From contig FR886294.1 in the NCBI GenBank assembly GCA_000436535.1, positions 1 to 18,794 of the forward strand: 18,794 nt of DNA, in the 5' to 3' direction. Source of the DNA: Eubacterium sp. CAG:252 (GTDB taxonomy: Bacteria; Bacillota; Clostridia; Lachnospirales; Lachnospiraceae). The translations under genes and the position numbers were made by a program. Positions 8,158 to 15,835 of the stretch are shown here, one piece after another. Position 1 is the first letter of the stretch. The number at the start of each line of letters is the position of its first letter. The notes beneath the pieces were generated by a model, which was not told the origin of the DNA, ran no database searches, and worked only from the letters and a program-made list of their open reading frames with translations.

Positions 8158-8916
8158 ATGCTGACACAATTTTCCAGAACAGAGTTATTGTTTGGTAAAG
8201 AAGCCATGGATAAGCTTGCACACTCAAGGGTAGCTGTATTCGGAATAGGCGGAGTGGGTGGCTTTGCCTGTGAAGCCCTGGTAAGAAGCGGTGTAGGTGC
8301 GTTTGACCTTATAGATGATGACAAAGTGTGCCTTACTAATCTTAACAGACAGATTATTGCGACAAGAAAGACAATCGGTAAGTATAAGGTTGATGTTATG
8401 AAAGAAAGAATGGAGGAGATTAATCCGGATGTTGATGTGCGTGTGCACAAGTGTTTCTTTCTTCCAGAAAATGCCGATGATTTTCCATTTGAGGAGTATG
8501 ACTATATCATAGATGCGGTGGACACGGTAACTGCAAAGATAGCTATTGTTATGAAGGCACAGGCACTTGGTATTCCGGTTATAAGCAGTATGGGAGCAGG
8601 TAACAAGCTGGATCCAACAGCCTTTAGGGTTGCAGATATTTATAAGACAAAGGTATGTCCTCTTGCTAAGGTTATGAGAAGAGAGCTTAAGAAAAGAGGC
8701 GTTAAGAAGCTTAAGGTTGTATATTCAGAGGAGCAGCCAACAAGACCAATAGAGGATATGGCTATAAGCTGCCGTACTAACTGTATATGCCCTCCGGGAG
8801 CAGAACATAAGTGTACAGAAAGAAGGGATATTCCAGGAAGTACTGCTTTTGTTCCATCGGTTGTTGGACTGATAATCGCCGGAGAAGTTATTAAGGATAT
8901 CGCGGGGAAGAATTAG
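8158..8916 (+). CDS. tcdA: tRNA threonylcarbamoyladenosine dehydratase
   Basis: This 252-residue E1-like enzyme should use ATP to cyclise the t6A base at position 37 of ANN-decoding tRNAs to ct6A. The N-terminal FSRTELLFGKEAMDKL, nucleotide-binding GIGGVG (29-34), acidic DDD after strand 2 (53-55) and NLNRQ (61-65) are typical of the TcdA/YgdL branch of the ThiF/MoeB fold. The C-terminal region has SCRTNCICPPGAEHKC (cysteines 205, 209, 211, 219) followed by IPGSTAFVPSVVGLIIAGE, as in Gram-positive relatives. The length fits the family, and there is no rhodanese or ThiS partner that would point to sulfur transfer. AAAGGAG (8142-8148) lies nine bases before the ATG. It has its own promoter and terminator, so it is a single-gene unit. 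Confidence 0.9.
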   Translation: MLTQFSRTELLFGKEAMDKLAHSRVAVFGIGGVGGFACEALVRSGVGAFDLIDDDKVCLTNLNRQIIATRKTIGKYKVDVMKERMEEINPDVDVRVHKCFFLPENADDFPFEEYDYIIDAVDTVTAKIAIVMKAQALGIPVISSMGAGNKLDPTAFRVADIYKTKVCPLAKVMRRELKKRGVKKLKVVYSEEQPTRPIEDMAISCRTNCICPPGAEHKCTERRDIPGSTAFVPSVVGLIIAGEVIKDIAGKN

Positions 8917-8928
8917 TAAAAGTATTAT

Positions 8929-8961
8929 AATAGCAGTCAGTAACTTGACTGCTATTTTTTT
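8929..8961 (+). terminator. Rho-independent terminator of tcdA
   Basis: AATAGCAGTCA (8929-8939) pairs perfectly with TGACTGCTATT (8946-8956) around the loop GTAACT, followed by a run of T residues to 8961. It begins 12 bases after the tcdA stop codon and separates tcdA from the pot operon. Confidence 0.9.
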
Positions 8962-8980
8962 ATATTATTGCATATTTTTA

Positions 8981-9009
8981 TTGATTAATTGATTAAAAAT
9001 TTATAAAAT
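8981..9009 (+). promoter_or_regulatory. Possible promoter of the pot operon
   Basis: TTGATT (8981-8986) lies 17 bases from TAAAAT (9004-9009). A second TTGATT at 8989-8994 has a less well-spaced TATAAA at 9015-9020. The area is AT-rich, so chance matches are likely, but a promoter is expected between the tcdA terminator and potA. The leader to the ATG at 9121 would be about 105 bases; no riboswitch was recognised in it. Confidence 0.4.
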
Positions 9010-9120
9010 ACAATTATAAATTCGTAAGTATATTCTATGATTATTAAGTGTGTCAAAAAGCTTCTATATGAAGTTAAGGCATGCTATTTATTATGCATAG
9101 AAGGTATGGAAAGAGGAGCA

Positions 9121-10569
9121 ATGGCAGATAAGGGTAAGTCAGAAAACATAATTGAACTAAAAGACATATGCAAGGTGTATGATGATAACGGCTTTAAGGC
9201 TGTTGATAACTTTAACCTGCAGGTTAAACGCGGTGAATTCGTAACATTTCTTGGTCCGTCAGGATGTGGAAAGACGACAACATTAAGAATGATAGCGGGA
9301 TTTGAGATGCCAACAAGCGGGCAGATACTCCTTAATGGAGAGGATATATCACAGCTTCCAGCCAATAAAAGACCTATTAATACGGTATTCCAGCGATATG
9401 CCCTTTTTCCACATATGAATATATATGACAACATAGCATTTGGACTTAAGCTTAAGAAGCTGCCAAAGGATGTTATAAGAAAGAAGGTTAAGAGAGTTCT
9501 TTCAATAGTCGACCTTGAAGGCTTTGAGGACAGAAAGATATCTACTCTTTCAGGCGGACAGCAGCAGCGAATAGCGATAGCAAGAGCGCTTGTCAACGAG
9601 CCTGAGATACTTATGCTTGATGAGCCGTTAGGTGCGCTTGATTTAAAAATGCGTCAGGAAATGCAGCTTGAGCTTAAGCATATGCATGATGAACTTGGAA
9701 TTACATTTATATATGTAACGCATGACCAGGAGGAGGCGCTTACTATGTCGGATAAGATAGTAGTGCTTTCAGAAGGAAAGATACAGCAGATAGGTACACC
9801 TGAGGATATATACAACGAGCCTCAGAATGCTTTTGTAGCCGATTTTATCGGTGAGAGTAATATTTTTAAGGGAATTATGACCGGTAATATGAAAGTCAGA
9901 TTTTGCGGCGGTGAGTTTATGGGTATGGATGATATACCGGATGGAACACTTGTCGATGTTGTCGTAAGACCTGAGGACGTAATTATAACTAAGCCTGAGG
10001 ACGGAACAGTAACAGGTGAGGTTACATCAGTTATATTCAAAGGTATGCATTATGAGGTTACAGTTGAGTCAGGCAAGTATGAGATGGTTATAAGAACTAC
10101 CAGGTGTTATGCAGTCGGTGATAAGGTTGGTATGCAGCTTGAGCCGGACGGCATACATGTTATGGTTGCAGAAGACCATACAACAAGCTTTGTGACAAGC
10201 ATTAATGCTGATTATACACTTGATTTTAACGGAAAGGTTATTAACTGCGACTTAACAAAGGTTATACCTAAGTCAAGTATGAGCGGCGGCACTCTTGTTG
10301 ATGAGAATAAGGAAAGCATAGATATCAGCAAGCTTAAGATAGTCGTATCTATACAGCCTTATGATATAAAAATGAGTGATGATATTGAGGAAGGTCTTGT
10401 ATCAGGACGAATAATCAACCTTATATATAAAGGTGACCACTACAGTTATGTCATAAGAACTGAATACGGACATGACCTGATAGTTGATGATGAGTATCTG
10501 TGGAACATGGATGATACAGTCAGTCTTGTCATGCCGGAGGACAAGATGAAGTTCCAGTTAAAGAAGTAG
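9121..10569 (+). CDS. potA: Spermidine/putrescine ABC transporter ATPase with duplicated TOBE region
   Basis: This ATPase energises polyamine import through PotB/PotC. It has Walker A GPSGCGKT (45-52), Q loop FQRYALFPH (Q91), LSGGQQQR (143-150), Walker B LMLDEP (164-169) and H201 in VTHDQEEA, the pattern of the PotA/MalK class. At 482 residues it is about 100 longer than usual PotA. The excess is a second C-terminal TOBE/MOP-like unit: about 246-350 and 356-480 share the order of a VVRPED-like strand followed by an IFKGxHY-like strand. I chose the ATG at 9121 (MADKGKSENI); the frame is open back to 9037 and an ATG at 9106 is an alternative. AGGAG is only two bases before 9121, so the exact start is uncertain. 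The polyamine assignment rests on the potBCD neighbours. Confidence 0.88.
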   Translation: MADKGKSENIIELKDICKVYDDNGFKAVDNFNLQVKRGEFVTFLGPSGCGKTTTLRMIAGFEMPTSGQILLNGEDISQLPANKRPINTVFQRYALFPHMNIYDNIAFGLKLKKLPKDVIRKKVKRVLSIVDLEGFEDRKISTLSGGQQQRIAIARALVNEPEILMLDEPLGALDLKMRQEMQLELKHMHDELGITFIYVTHDQEEALTMSDKIVVLSEGKIQQIGTPEDIYNEPQNAFVADFIGESNIFKGIMTGNMKVRFCGGEFMGMDDIPDGTLVDVVVRPEDVIITKPEDGTVTGEVTSVIFKGMHYEVTVESGKYEMVIRTTRCYAVGDKVGMQLEPDGIHVMVAEDHTTSFVTSINADYTLDFNGKVINCDLTKVIPKSSMSGGTLVDENKESIDISKLKIVVSIQPYDIKMSDDIEEGLVSGRIINLIYKGDHYSYVIRTEYGHDLIVDDEYLWNMDDTVSLVMPEDKMKFQLKK

Positions 10570-10638
10570 CTGGTAAAAAAGTATTATGGATATTAGTTAT
10601 AAAAAGTTATCTAAAAATTATAAAAAAGGATTAATAAT

Positions 10639-11421
10639 ATGGGTGGAGTTTTTTCAAGAAAACAGCTTGGTATTCCTTATGGAATATTTCTTATATTGTT
10701 TGTTGCTGCGCCACTTCTGGTATTGTTTTACTATGCATTTACAAATGGCTCAGGACAGTTTACACTTGGTAATCTTAGCGGATTTTTTACAGACCCTAAC
10801 ACACTTGGAACACTTGTATACAGCCTTGTGTTAGCAGTCGTTGTAACTATAGTATGTCTATTAGTGGCTTACCCTGTGGCATACATACTTGCACAGAGTA
10901 ACCTTAAAAGAAAGTCAGTTATACTTATGCTTTTTATTCTTCCAATGTGGATTAACTTTACATTAAGGATTACAGCACTTAAAGAAGTACTTTCACTTAT
11001 AGAAGGCAATCTTGCATTTTATCCATTCATCAATACAGTGATAGGTATGACATATGATTTCCTTCCATTTATGATACTGCCATTGTATACAGTGCTTGAT
11101 AAGATGGATAAAAGTGTCATAGAAGCGGCGGCTGATCTTGGAGCGAATAATTTCCAGACATTTGTCAAGGTTATACTTCCTCTGTCGGTTCCGGGAATTG
11201 TGAGCGGAGTATCAATGGTATTTCTTCCAGCGATGACTAACTATGTCGTGCTAGATATGCTTTATAACAGTACATATATTATGGGTAGCCTTATCGGAAG
11301 TTACTTCAGCGCATACGACTGGCACAATGGTTCTATGATAGCGCTTATACTTCTTGTAATCATATGCGTTGTGAGTCTTGTATCAGCAGAGGATTCAGAC
11401 AGCACAGGACGTAAGTTATAA
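10639..11421 (+). CDS. potB: Spermidine/putrescine transporter permease
   Basis: This 260-residue inner-membrane permease pairs with PotC to form the polyamine channel. Six hydrophobic helices are visible, and the EAA loop that docks on the ATPase reads IEAAADLGANNFQTFVKVILPLSVPG (about 161-186). The ATG at 10639 has AAAGGA (10625-10630) eight bases upstream. A 69-base AT-rich spacer separates it from potA; a small frame there (10586-10834) is a shadow. The C terminus ends in a short polar tail (EDSDSTGRKL). Length and helix number fit the family. Substrate choice between spermidine and putrescine cannot be read from the permease. Confidence 0.92.
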   Translation: MGGVFSRKQLGIPYGIFLILFVAAPLLVLFYYAFTNGSGQFTLGNLSGFFTDPNTLGTLVYSLVLAVVVTIVCLLVAYPVAYILAQSNLKRKSVILMLFILPMWINFTLRITALKEVLSLIEGNLAFYPFINTVIGMTYDFLPFMILPLYTVLDKMDKSVIEAAADLGANNFQTFVKVILPLSVPGIVSGVSMVFLPAMTNYVVLDMLYNSTYIMGSLIGSYFSAYDWHNGSMIALILLVIICVVSLVSAEDSDSTGRKL

Positions 11422-11453
11422 AGTTTATAGTGTATACACAGAATGGAGAAGTT

Positions 11454-12257
11454 ATGTTGAAAAAATGTATCAAGTATGCAGTTATCTGCCTTGTTCTTAT
11501 ATTTATGTATGTTCCAATTCTTATACTTGCGGTGTATAGTTTTACGGATGCACCAAATATCGGACCTATACATGGATTTTCGTTACAGAATTATATAACA
11601 CTTTTTACAACAGAAGAGCTGCGGGATATGATAACGGGCTCTATTATGCTTGCACTTGGAAGTGCAGTGCTTGCAACTATATTAGGAACTACAGGTGCTA
11701 TCGGCGCATTTTATTCTGGAAAGCGTGTAAAGAGTACTATTTCAGTACTTAATCAGGTTCCAGTTGTAAATGCAGATGTAGTTACAGGTTTTTCGCTCTG
11801 TATATTACTTGTAGTTGTATTTGGAATAAGTAAGGATACATATCTGCCTTTAGTTGCAGGACATGTAGTGCTTAGTGCGCCGTTTGTATATCTTGCGGTT
11901 ATGCCTAAGTTAAAGCAGATGGACCCAAGCCTTTATGAGGCAGCTCTTGACCTTGGGGCAACACCTTTTTATGCGCTTATACATGTGATTATTCCACAGT
12001 TGGCATCAGGTATATTATCAGGCTTTGTCATGGCGGTAACTTTATCGCTTGATGATTATTTTATTGCGACATACACGAAGCCGGCTACATTTGATACTAT
12101 AAGTACTTATGTTGTAAATGCAACAAAAGGTTCGCAGACACAGATTAAAACAGCACTCTGGGCTCTTTCAACAATTATATTTTTATTTGTTGTGATTATC
12201 GAGGTTGTTATGAATTTTGCACCTGTTGGCGGTAAGAAGGAGGCAAAGGATGAGTAA
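11454..12257 (+). CDS. potC: Spermidine/putrescine transporter permease
   Basis: This 267-residue protein is the second membrane subunit of the polyamine importer. It has six predicted helices and the EAA loop YEAALDLGATPFYALIHVIIPQ (about 161-182). I start it at the ATG at 11454, which has GGAG five bases upstream; the frame also opens at a GTG at 11430 with no ribosome binding site. It lies 32 bases after potB, and its last eight bases overlap the start of potD, which indicates translational coupling. The charged tail GGKKEAKDE is cytoplasmic. The assignment is firm given the complete ATPase, permease, permease and binding-protein order. Confidence 0.92.
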   Translation: MLKKCIKYAVICLVLIFMYVPILILAVYSFTDAPNIGPIHGFSLQNYITLFTTEELRDMITGSIMLALGSAVLATILGTTGAIGAFYSGKRVKSTISVLNQVPVVNADVVTGFSLCILLVVVFGISKDTYLPLVAGHVVLSAPFVYLAVMPKLKQMDPSLYEAALDLGATPFYALIHVIIPQLASGILSGFVMAVTLSLDDYFIATYTKPATFDTISTYVVNATKGSQTQIKTALWALSTIIFLFVVIIEVVMNFAPVGGKKEAKDE

Positions 12258-13830
12258 GGATTGTGGTAAATTCAGGCATATAGCTGGTGTGTGTACATCA
12301 GTTGTGCTTGCAGCTATATTTACAGTAAGCTCAGTACTTGCTGGAATACATATGACAGGCGATGACAAAAGCATTTTTTCACCAGTTACTGTCAGTGCTG
12401 CCGATAACAGTGAGATAACGCTTAAGATATGTAACTGGGAAGAGTATATAGATGAAGGCGGCTGGGATGAGTCCGAAACTATCGACCTTGAAAGTGGCGA
12501 TATCAGGGGAGTGAATTCTATGGTTGAGGATTTTGAGGAGTGGTACTATAAGACCTATGGCAAAAAGGTCAAGGTTGAGTACAGCTGTCTTGGAACTAAT
12601 GAGGAGCTTTATAATATGCTTACTCTTGGTGATGAGTATGATCTTATATGTCCGTCTGAATATATGTTTATGAAGCTTATGGCAGAGGGCTGGCTTGAGC
12701 CTTACTCAGAGCAGTTTTATGACAAGAGCATCAAAGAAAACTACTATGCAAAGGGTGTTTCTCCATTTATTAAGAAAATATTTGACGATAATAAGATAAA
12801 TGGTGAGTCGTGGAGTAAGTATGCGGCAGGTTATATGTGGGGCGTTACAGGCATTGTATACAATCCTGAGGAAGTGACTAAAGAAGAAGCCTCAACATGG
12901 ACTATTATTAATAATGACAAGTTCAGAAGAAGAATAACTATCAAAGATAATGTAAGAGATTCAATGTTTGCGGCAATAGGAGCAGTCAAGGCAGACAAGC
13001 TTACAGACCCTTCATTTGTAAGTCAGCCGGATTATAAGGAAAAGCTGGCTGAGGAAATGAATGATACTTCAGATGAAGCTATTGAAAGTGTTCAGGAGTA
13101 TCTGCAGAAGGCAAAGGATAATGTGTATTCCTTTGAAACTGACAGCGCCAAGGTTGATATAGTGAATGGCAGGGTAGGTGCAAGCTACCAGTGGTCTGGT
13201 GATGCCGTGTATACAATAGGGCAGGCGGCTGAGTCAGATATGCAGTTAAGCTTTGCAGTTCCTAAGGAAAGTACTAACATTTACTTTGATGGCTGGGCTA
13301 TGTTAAAGTCAGGTATCAACGGCGATGAAGAGAAAAAGCAGGCGGCAGAAAGCTTTGTTAATTTCGTTTCTATGCCTGAAAATGCTGTGAGAAATATGTA
13401 CTATATCGGATATACATCTGCTATTTCCGGTGGTGACAGCAGTGTTATATATGATTATGCCAAGTGGAATTATGGATATGATTCTATAGTTGAAGAAACA
13501 GGTGAAGAGCAGGAAGAAGCTGAATACTCACTTGGTTATTTCTTCTCTGGCATATCAGATGATAAGAATTACACATTTAAGACAACAAAGGATGAAACAG
13601 AAGGACAGCTTTTTGCACAGTATCCAACAGATGATATTATGGGAAGAAGTGCTGTTATGCAGTACTTTGATACAGACAGGACAGCTAAGATTAACCAGAT
13701 GTGGATTAATGTAAGATGTTTTAATATCCATAAGGTTCCAGTGTGGGTGTGGCTCGTAACATGTACAGTGATAATTGTGCTTGCAGTACTTAAGATTGTG
13801 AGCGTTGTAAGGAAACGCAGGGAAATATAA
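12250..13830 (+). CDS. potD: Polyamine-binding protein with C-terminal membrane anchor
   Basis: This extracellular substrate-binding protein delivers spermidine or putrescine to PotBC. It starts at the ATG at 12250, inside the end of potC, with AAGGAGG (12237-12243) six bases upstream. A hydrophobic segment at 12-33 acts as signal peptide or anchor; VSAAD near 48-52 is a possible cleavage site, and no lipobox cysteine is seen. The binding fold begins with ITLKICNWEEYI (56-67) and includes LICPSEYM, GYMWGVTGIVYNP (194-206) and YQWSGDAVYTIGQA (313-326), typical of PotD. It is 526 residues against about 350 for PotD, with extra sequence near 68-90 and 410-495. The end (497-519, VWVWLVTCTVIIVLAVL) is a transmembrane helix followed by RKRREI, so the protein is probably held to the cell surface by its C terminus instead of a lipid. 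Confidence 0.9.
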   Translation: MSKDCGKFRHIAGVCTSVVLAAIFTVSSVLAGIHMTGDDKSIFSPVTVSAADNSEITLKICNWEEYIDEGGWDESETIDLESGDIRGVNSMVEDFEEWYYKTYGKKVKVEYSCLGTNEELYNMLTLGDEYDLICPSEYMFMKLMAEGWLEPYSEQFYDKSIKENYYAKGVSPFIKKIFDDNKINGESWSKYAAGYMWGVTGIVYNPEEVTKEEASTWTIINNDKFRRRITIKDNVRDSMFAAIGAVKADKLTDPSFVSQPDYKEKLAEEMNDTSDEAIESVQEYLQKAKDNVYSFETDSAKVDIVNGRVGASYQWSGDAVYTIGQAAESDMQLSFAVPKESTNIYFDGWAMLKSGINGDEEKKQAAESFVNFVSMPENAVRNMYYIGYTSAISGGDSSVIYDYAKWNYGYDSIVEETGEEQEEAEYSLGYFFSGISDDKNYTFKTTKDETEGQLFAQYPTDDIMGRSAVMQYFDTDRTAKINQMWINVRCFNIHKVPVWVWLVTCTVIIVLAVLKIVSVVRKRREI

Positions 13831-13858
13831 TGATGTAAGATAATAACTAAAACAGTGT

Positions 13859-14132
13859 TTATCCTGATATAATGGGCGCAAAAGAAAAGGAAGCGGCTGC
13901 AAAGCAGCCATTTCCAGTTTTTTCCCATTCCACGCTCTATATAGTAGAAGGGTCCGCCAAGGCTGTGTCCGTCTTTAGTTATAACACGGTATTTGACAGC
14001 TAAAAGACCTTCTGAATACTTAGTTGCCATTCCAAAGAATGCGGTTACAACCATCCAGAATAAAGCACCAAAGCTTGATATTTCACCATCACCGGCATCT
14101 TCGCTACATTCTGATACATCGGTGAGTGGCAA
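13859..14132 (-). pseudogene. Remnant of an alanine/glycine:cation symporter gene (AGCS)
   Basis: Read on the minus strand from 14132, about 75 codons match the AGCS family: EDAGDGEISSF, then GALFWMVVTAFFGMATKYSEG, LLAVKYRVITKDG and LGGPFYYIERGMGKNWKW. In family members a segment of about 33 residues carrying the GTGNI motif stands between the SF of the first block and the GA of the second; here they are joined directly (junction near 14069/14070), so an internal deletion has removed it. After KWL (about 13908) family similarity stops in this frame; another frame reads AAASFSFAPIISG and then a stop at 13859-13861. The N-terminal helix and the C-terminal two thirds are absent, and there is no ATG or ribosome binding site. 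This is a dead fragment of a sodium-coupled amino acid transporter gene. Confidence 0.82.
13895..13923 (+). terminator. Weak hairpin downstream of potD
   Basis: GGCTGC (13895-13900) and GCAGCC (13904-13909) form a short GC stem with an AAA loop, followed by ATTTCCAGTTTTTT. It could end the pot transcript, being the only GC hairpin near the potD 3' end, but it lies at the edge of the symporter remnant and may be chance. Confidence 0.25.
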
Positions 14133-14169
14133 AATTTACTTTTGACACTTACATCATATATATTAAATA

Positions 14170-14928
14170 TTATTCATTTTCTTCTTTATCAACAACCTTG
14201 ATAATATTCTTCTTCCACATAATTCTTGAAGAAATAATAGCAACAGGAAGCATAAAAAGTAAGAGGAAACCAACCATACCAAAAAGAGATGAACCTGTTG
14301 TTATACGTGTGATGAGTGAAAGAACAGTAATAATAATAAGTACAGGAACAACACCCATAACACCATTCTTAACGACTTTCTTACCAGAGCTTGTGCTTGA
14401 GAACAGACCAAGAGTAAGTGAACCAAACAGAGCCGGTATTAAGTAATTAGAGGCAGTTTTTACGGCAGGAAGCTCAAATATAGGACTTATCCATGCACTA
14501 AGGAGTGCAGCAAGTGCAAGAATAATAATAGTCATAATAGAGCATACAGATACTGCAACAGAAGCGATTGCCTCACCTTCTGGTGTATTGGCTTCTTTCT
14601 TGGCAAGCTTCATCGCATTGATGGCGCATGGAAGCTTAAGGTTCATAATATTACCAGTTATAAATGTAAGATATGAAGAAGCACCAAGTATAGGAGTATA
14701 GCTTATTGCTTCTGAGAAGCCGACAGGGATATAAACCATAAGAATACTTATAGTACTTACATTAATTACGTCCTTGATGGTTGGTATGCTGTCATAGAAT
14801 GAAAGTACAACAAATGGAACGGCAACCATATAGATTAATGCTATGAGAGTTCCGACACGGCCCCACTTGTGAGCCCATATCTGAAATGAATCAGTAAGTG
14901 TAATTTTATTGGAAGTTTTTTTGCTCAT
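14170..14928 (-). CDS. Uncharacterised polytopic membrane protein
   Basis: I do not recognise the family of this 252-residue protein. About six hydrophobic stretches are visible (roughly 25-45, 57-75, 78-96, 121-148, 161-177, 190-235, the last probably two helices). The most distinctive segment is GASSYLTFITGNIMNLKLP (82-100), rich in small and polar residues within a membrane region, followed by basic/acidic KLAKKEANTPEGEA (107-120) that is probably cytoplasmic. The tail KKNIIKVVDKEENE is charged. AAGGAGG (complement of 14936-14942) lies seven bases before the ATG. It is the last gene of the minus-strand operon after the amidohydrolase and the DUF5058-like gene, 125 bases behind the latter. 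Two similar-sized membrane proteins beside a peptidase suggest the two halves of a transporter; this is inference. Confidence 0.85.
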   Translation of the reverse strand: MSKKTSNKITLTDSFQIWAHKWGRVGTLIALIYMVAVPFVVLSFYDSIPTIKDVINVSTISILMVYIPVGFSEAISYTPILGASSYLTFITGNIMNLKLPCAINAMKLAKKEANTPEGEAIASVAVSVCSIMTIIILALAALLSAWISPIFELPAVKTASNYLIPALFGSLTLGLFSSTSSGKKVVKNGVMGVVPVLIIITVLSLITRITTGSSLFGMVGFLLLFMLPVAIISSRIMWKKNIIKVVDKEENE

Positions 14929-14973
14929 AGGAAATCCTCCTTTTAAATATTTTTGAGATTTTGTGCTCTATCA

Positions 14974-15001
14974 TGCCTGTAGATTTTATAATCTATAAGC
15001 A
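14974..15001. repeat. Intercistronic stem-loop
   Basis: TAGATT (14980-14985) and AATCTA (14990-14995) form a perfect core stem with a four-base loop, extended to 12 positions with one wobble and one mismatch (TGC at 14974-14976 pairing with GCA at 14999-15001). On the minus strand no U tract follows, so it is more likely an RNA-stability or processing element between the two membrane-protein genes than a terminator. On plus it is followed by TTTTATTTTTG, but no plus-strand gene is known here. Confidence 0.35.
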
Positions 15002-15053
15002 TTTTATTTTTGTTCTATATATCTGGCTTTTGAAACCAACATTATTTTAATGA

Positions 15054-15776
15054 TTACAGAAATAACTTACACCAGTATATAGATGAAATCATACCGCCAA
15101 TCATTGAAAATGCCATGATAAAGTTATTAAGCCATCCAAGCTTAGGCTTCTTTGCAAGTATTCCAAGAACAACTGCGATGACAAGACCTGTAAGCATAAC
15201 CGCCGCCTGCACAGTATCACCAATTAAAAGGACAGGAATATATACAGCGAATAAGCAGAGCATAAAGCAGCCGCTTAATACATATTTCCATGTGTTTGTG
15301 CTATTGTCAGACTTGCTTACACTCATAGAGAGCTTCTTTCCAAGTGGAAGGAGGATAAAGAAGCCGCTTAACATGCCAACACTCATAAGAATCATAACGA
15401 CACCAAACTGCTGTCCGGTGGCATTTTCTAACATTTCAGCACTGCTTGAAAATCCGATAGCCGATGCTACTGAGCTTGATATAAGTGATTCATATGATAA
15501 AGAACCGATAACTGATAATCTCCACCAGCTCCATACAGTTCCAAGAACGGATATTAAAGCAAATAGTCCGACAACGATTGACAAGCTTGGAACAATAGAG
15601 AATACAAGGCTTGATTTAATAACATTTTTAAGTGTTTCCTTAGTTATGCCAAGTTCAAGACAGTGGTTATAAGCTTTTTTTAAGTAAATAAGAGAAAAAA
15701 CTACAATATAAAGTAGTCCAATAATTACCATAATAAGTAAGAGCGGACTTGTGATAATATCTTTCATAGTTGCCAT
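15054..15776 (-). CDS. DUF5058-like membrane protein
   Basis: This 240-residue protein has about six membrane helices (near 10-32, 56-80, 122-146, 165-185, 188-208, 215-236). The block of LKKAY (32-36), a basic loop, SSLVFSIVPSLSIVVGL (55-71) and WWRLSVIGSLSYE (84-96) resembles what I remember of DUF5058, a family of unknown function often found next to M20 amidohydrolase genes in clostridia; the match is from memory. I start it at the ATG at 15776 because GGAGG (complement of 15782-15786) is five bases upstream; the open frame extends ten codons further with no better site. It follows the amidohydrolase by 59 bases. A transporter subunit supplying substrate to, or exporting product of, the amidohydrolase is the simplest idea but is not proven. 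Confidence 0.8.
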   Translation of the reverse strand: MATMKDIITSPLLLIMVIIGLLYIVVFSLIYLKKAYNHCLELGITKETLKNVIKSSLVFSIVPSLSIVVGLFALISVLGTVWSWWRLSVIGSLSYESLISSSVASAIGFSSSAEMLENATGQQFGVVMILMSVGMLSGFFILLPLGKKLSMSVSKSDNSTNTWKYVLSGCFMLCLFAVYIPVLLIGDTVQAAVMLTGLVIAVVLGILAKKPKLGWLNNFIMAFSMIGGMISSIYWCKLFL

Positions 15777-15835
15777 ATAAGCCTCCATTTCTGCATTATT
15801 ATGCAAGGTGTGTTGTAAGATAAGTTAAAATGTAA

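Noticed and set aside
9037..9120. N-terminal extension of PotA (28 residues)
   Set aside because: The sequence MIIKCVKKLL onwards is not typical of PotA and has no ribosome binding site; an ATG at 9121 or 9106 fits the family better.
9084..9596. 170-residue minus-strand frame inside potA
   Set aside because: It is antisense to the Walker A and signature regions of a certain ABC ATPase, hence a shadow.
11363..11421. Possible frameshift at the C terminus of PotB
   Set aside because: The last 14 residues are unusual, but all six helices and the EAA loop are complete and the stop is followed by a normal potC start, so no frameshift is needed.
13569..13858. Downstream extension of the minus-strand symporter frame into potD
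   Set aside because: The extra residues are antisense to potD and show no symporter similarity; it is simply an open shadow frame.
13872..14003. Short plus-strand frame starting MGAKEKEAAAKQ
   Set aside because: It has no ribosome binding site and lies antisense to the symporter remnant, whose minus-strand frame has clear family similarity.
15115..15672. 185-residue plus-strand frame over the DUF5058-like gene
   Set aside because: The minus-strand frame has a good ribosome binding site, hydrophobic helix pattern and operon context; the plus frame has none of these.
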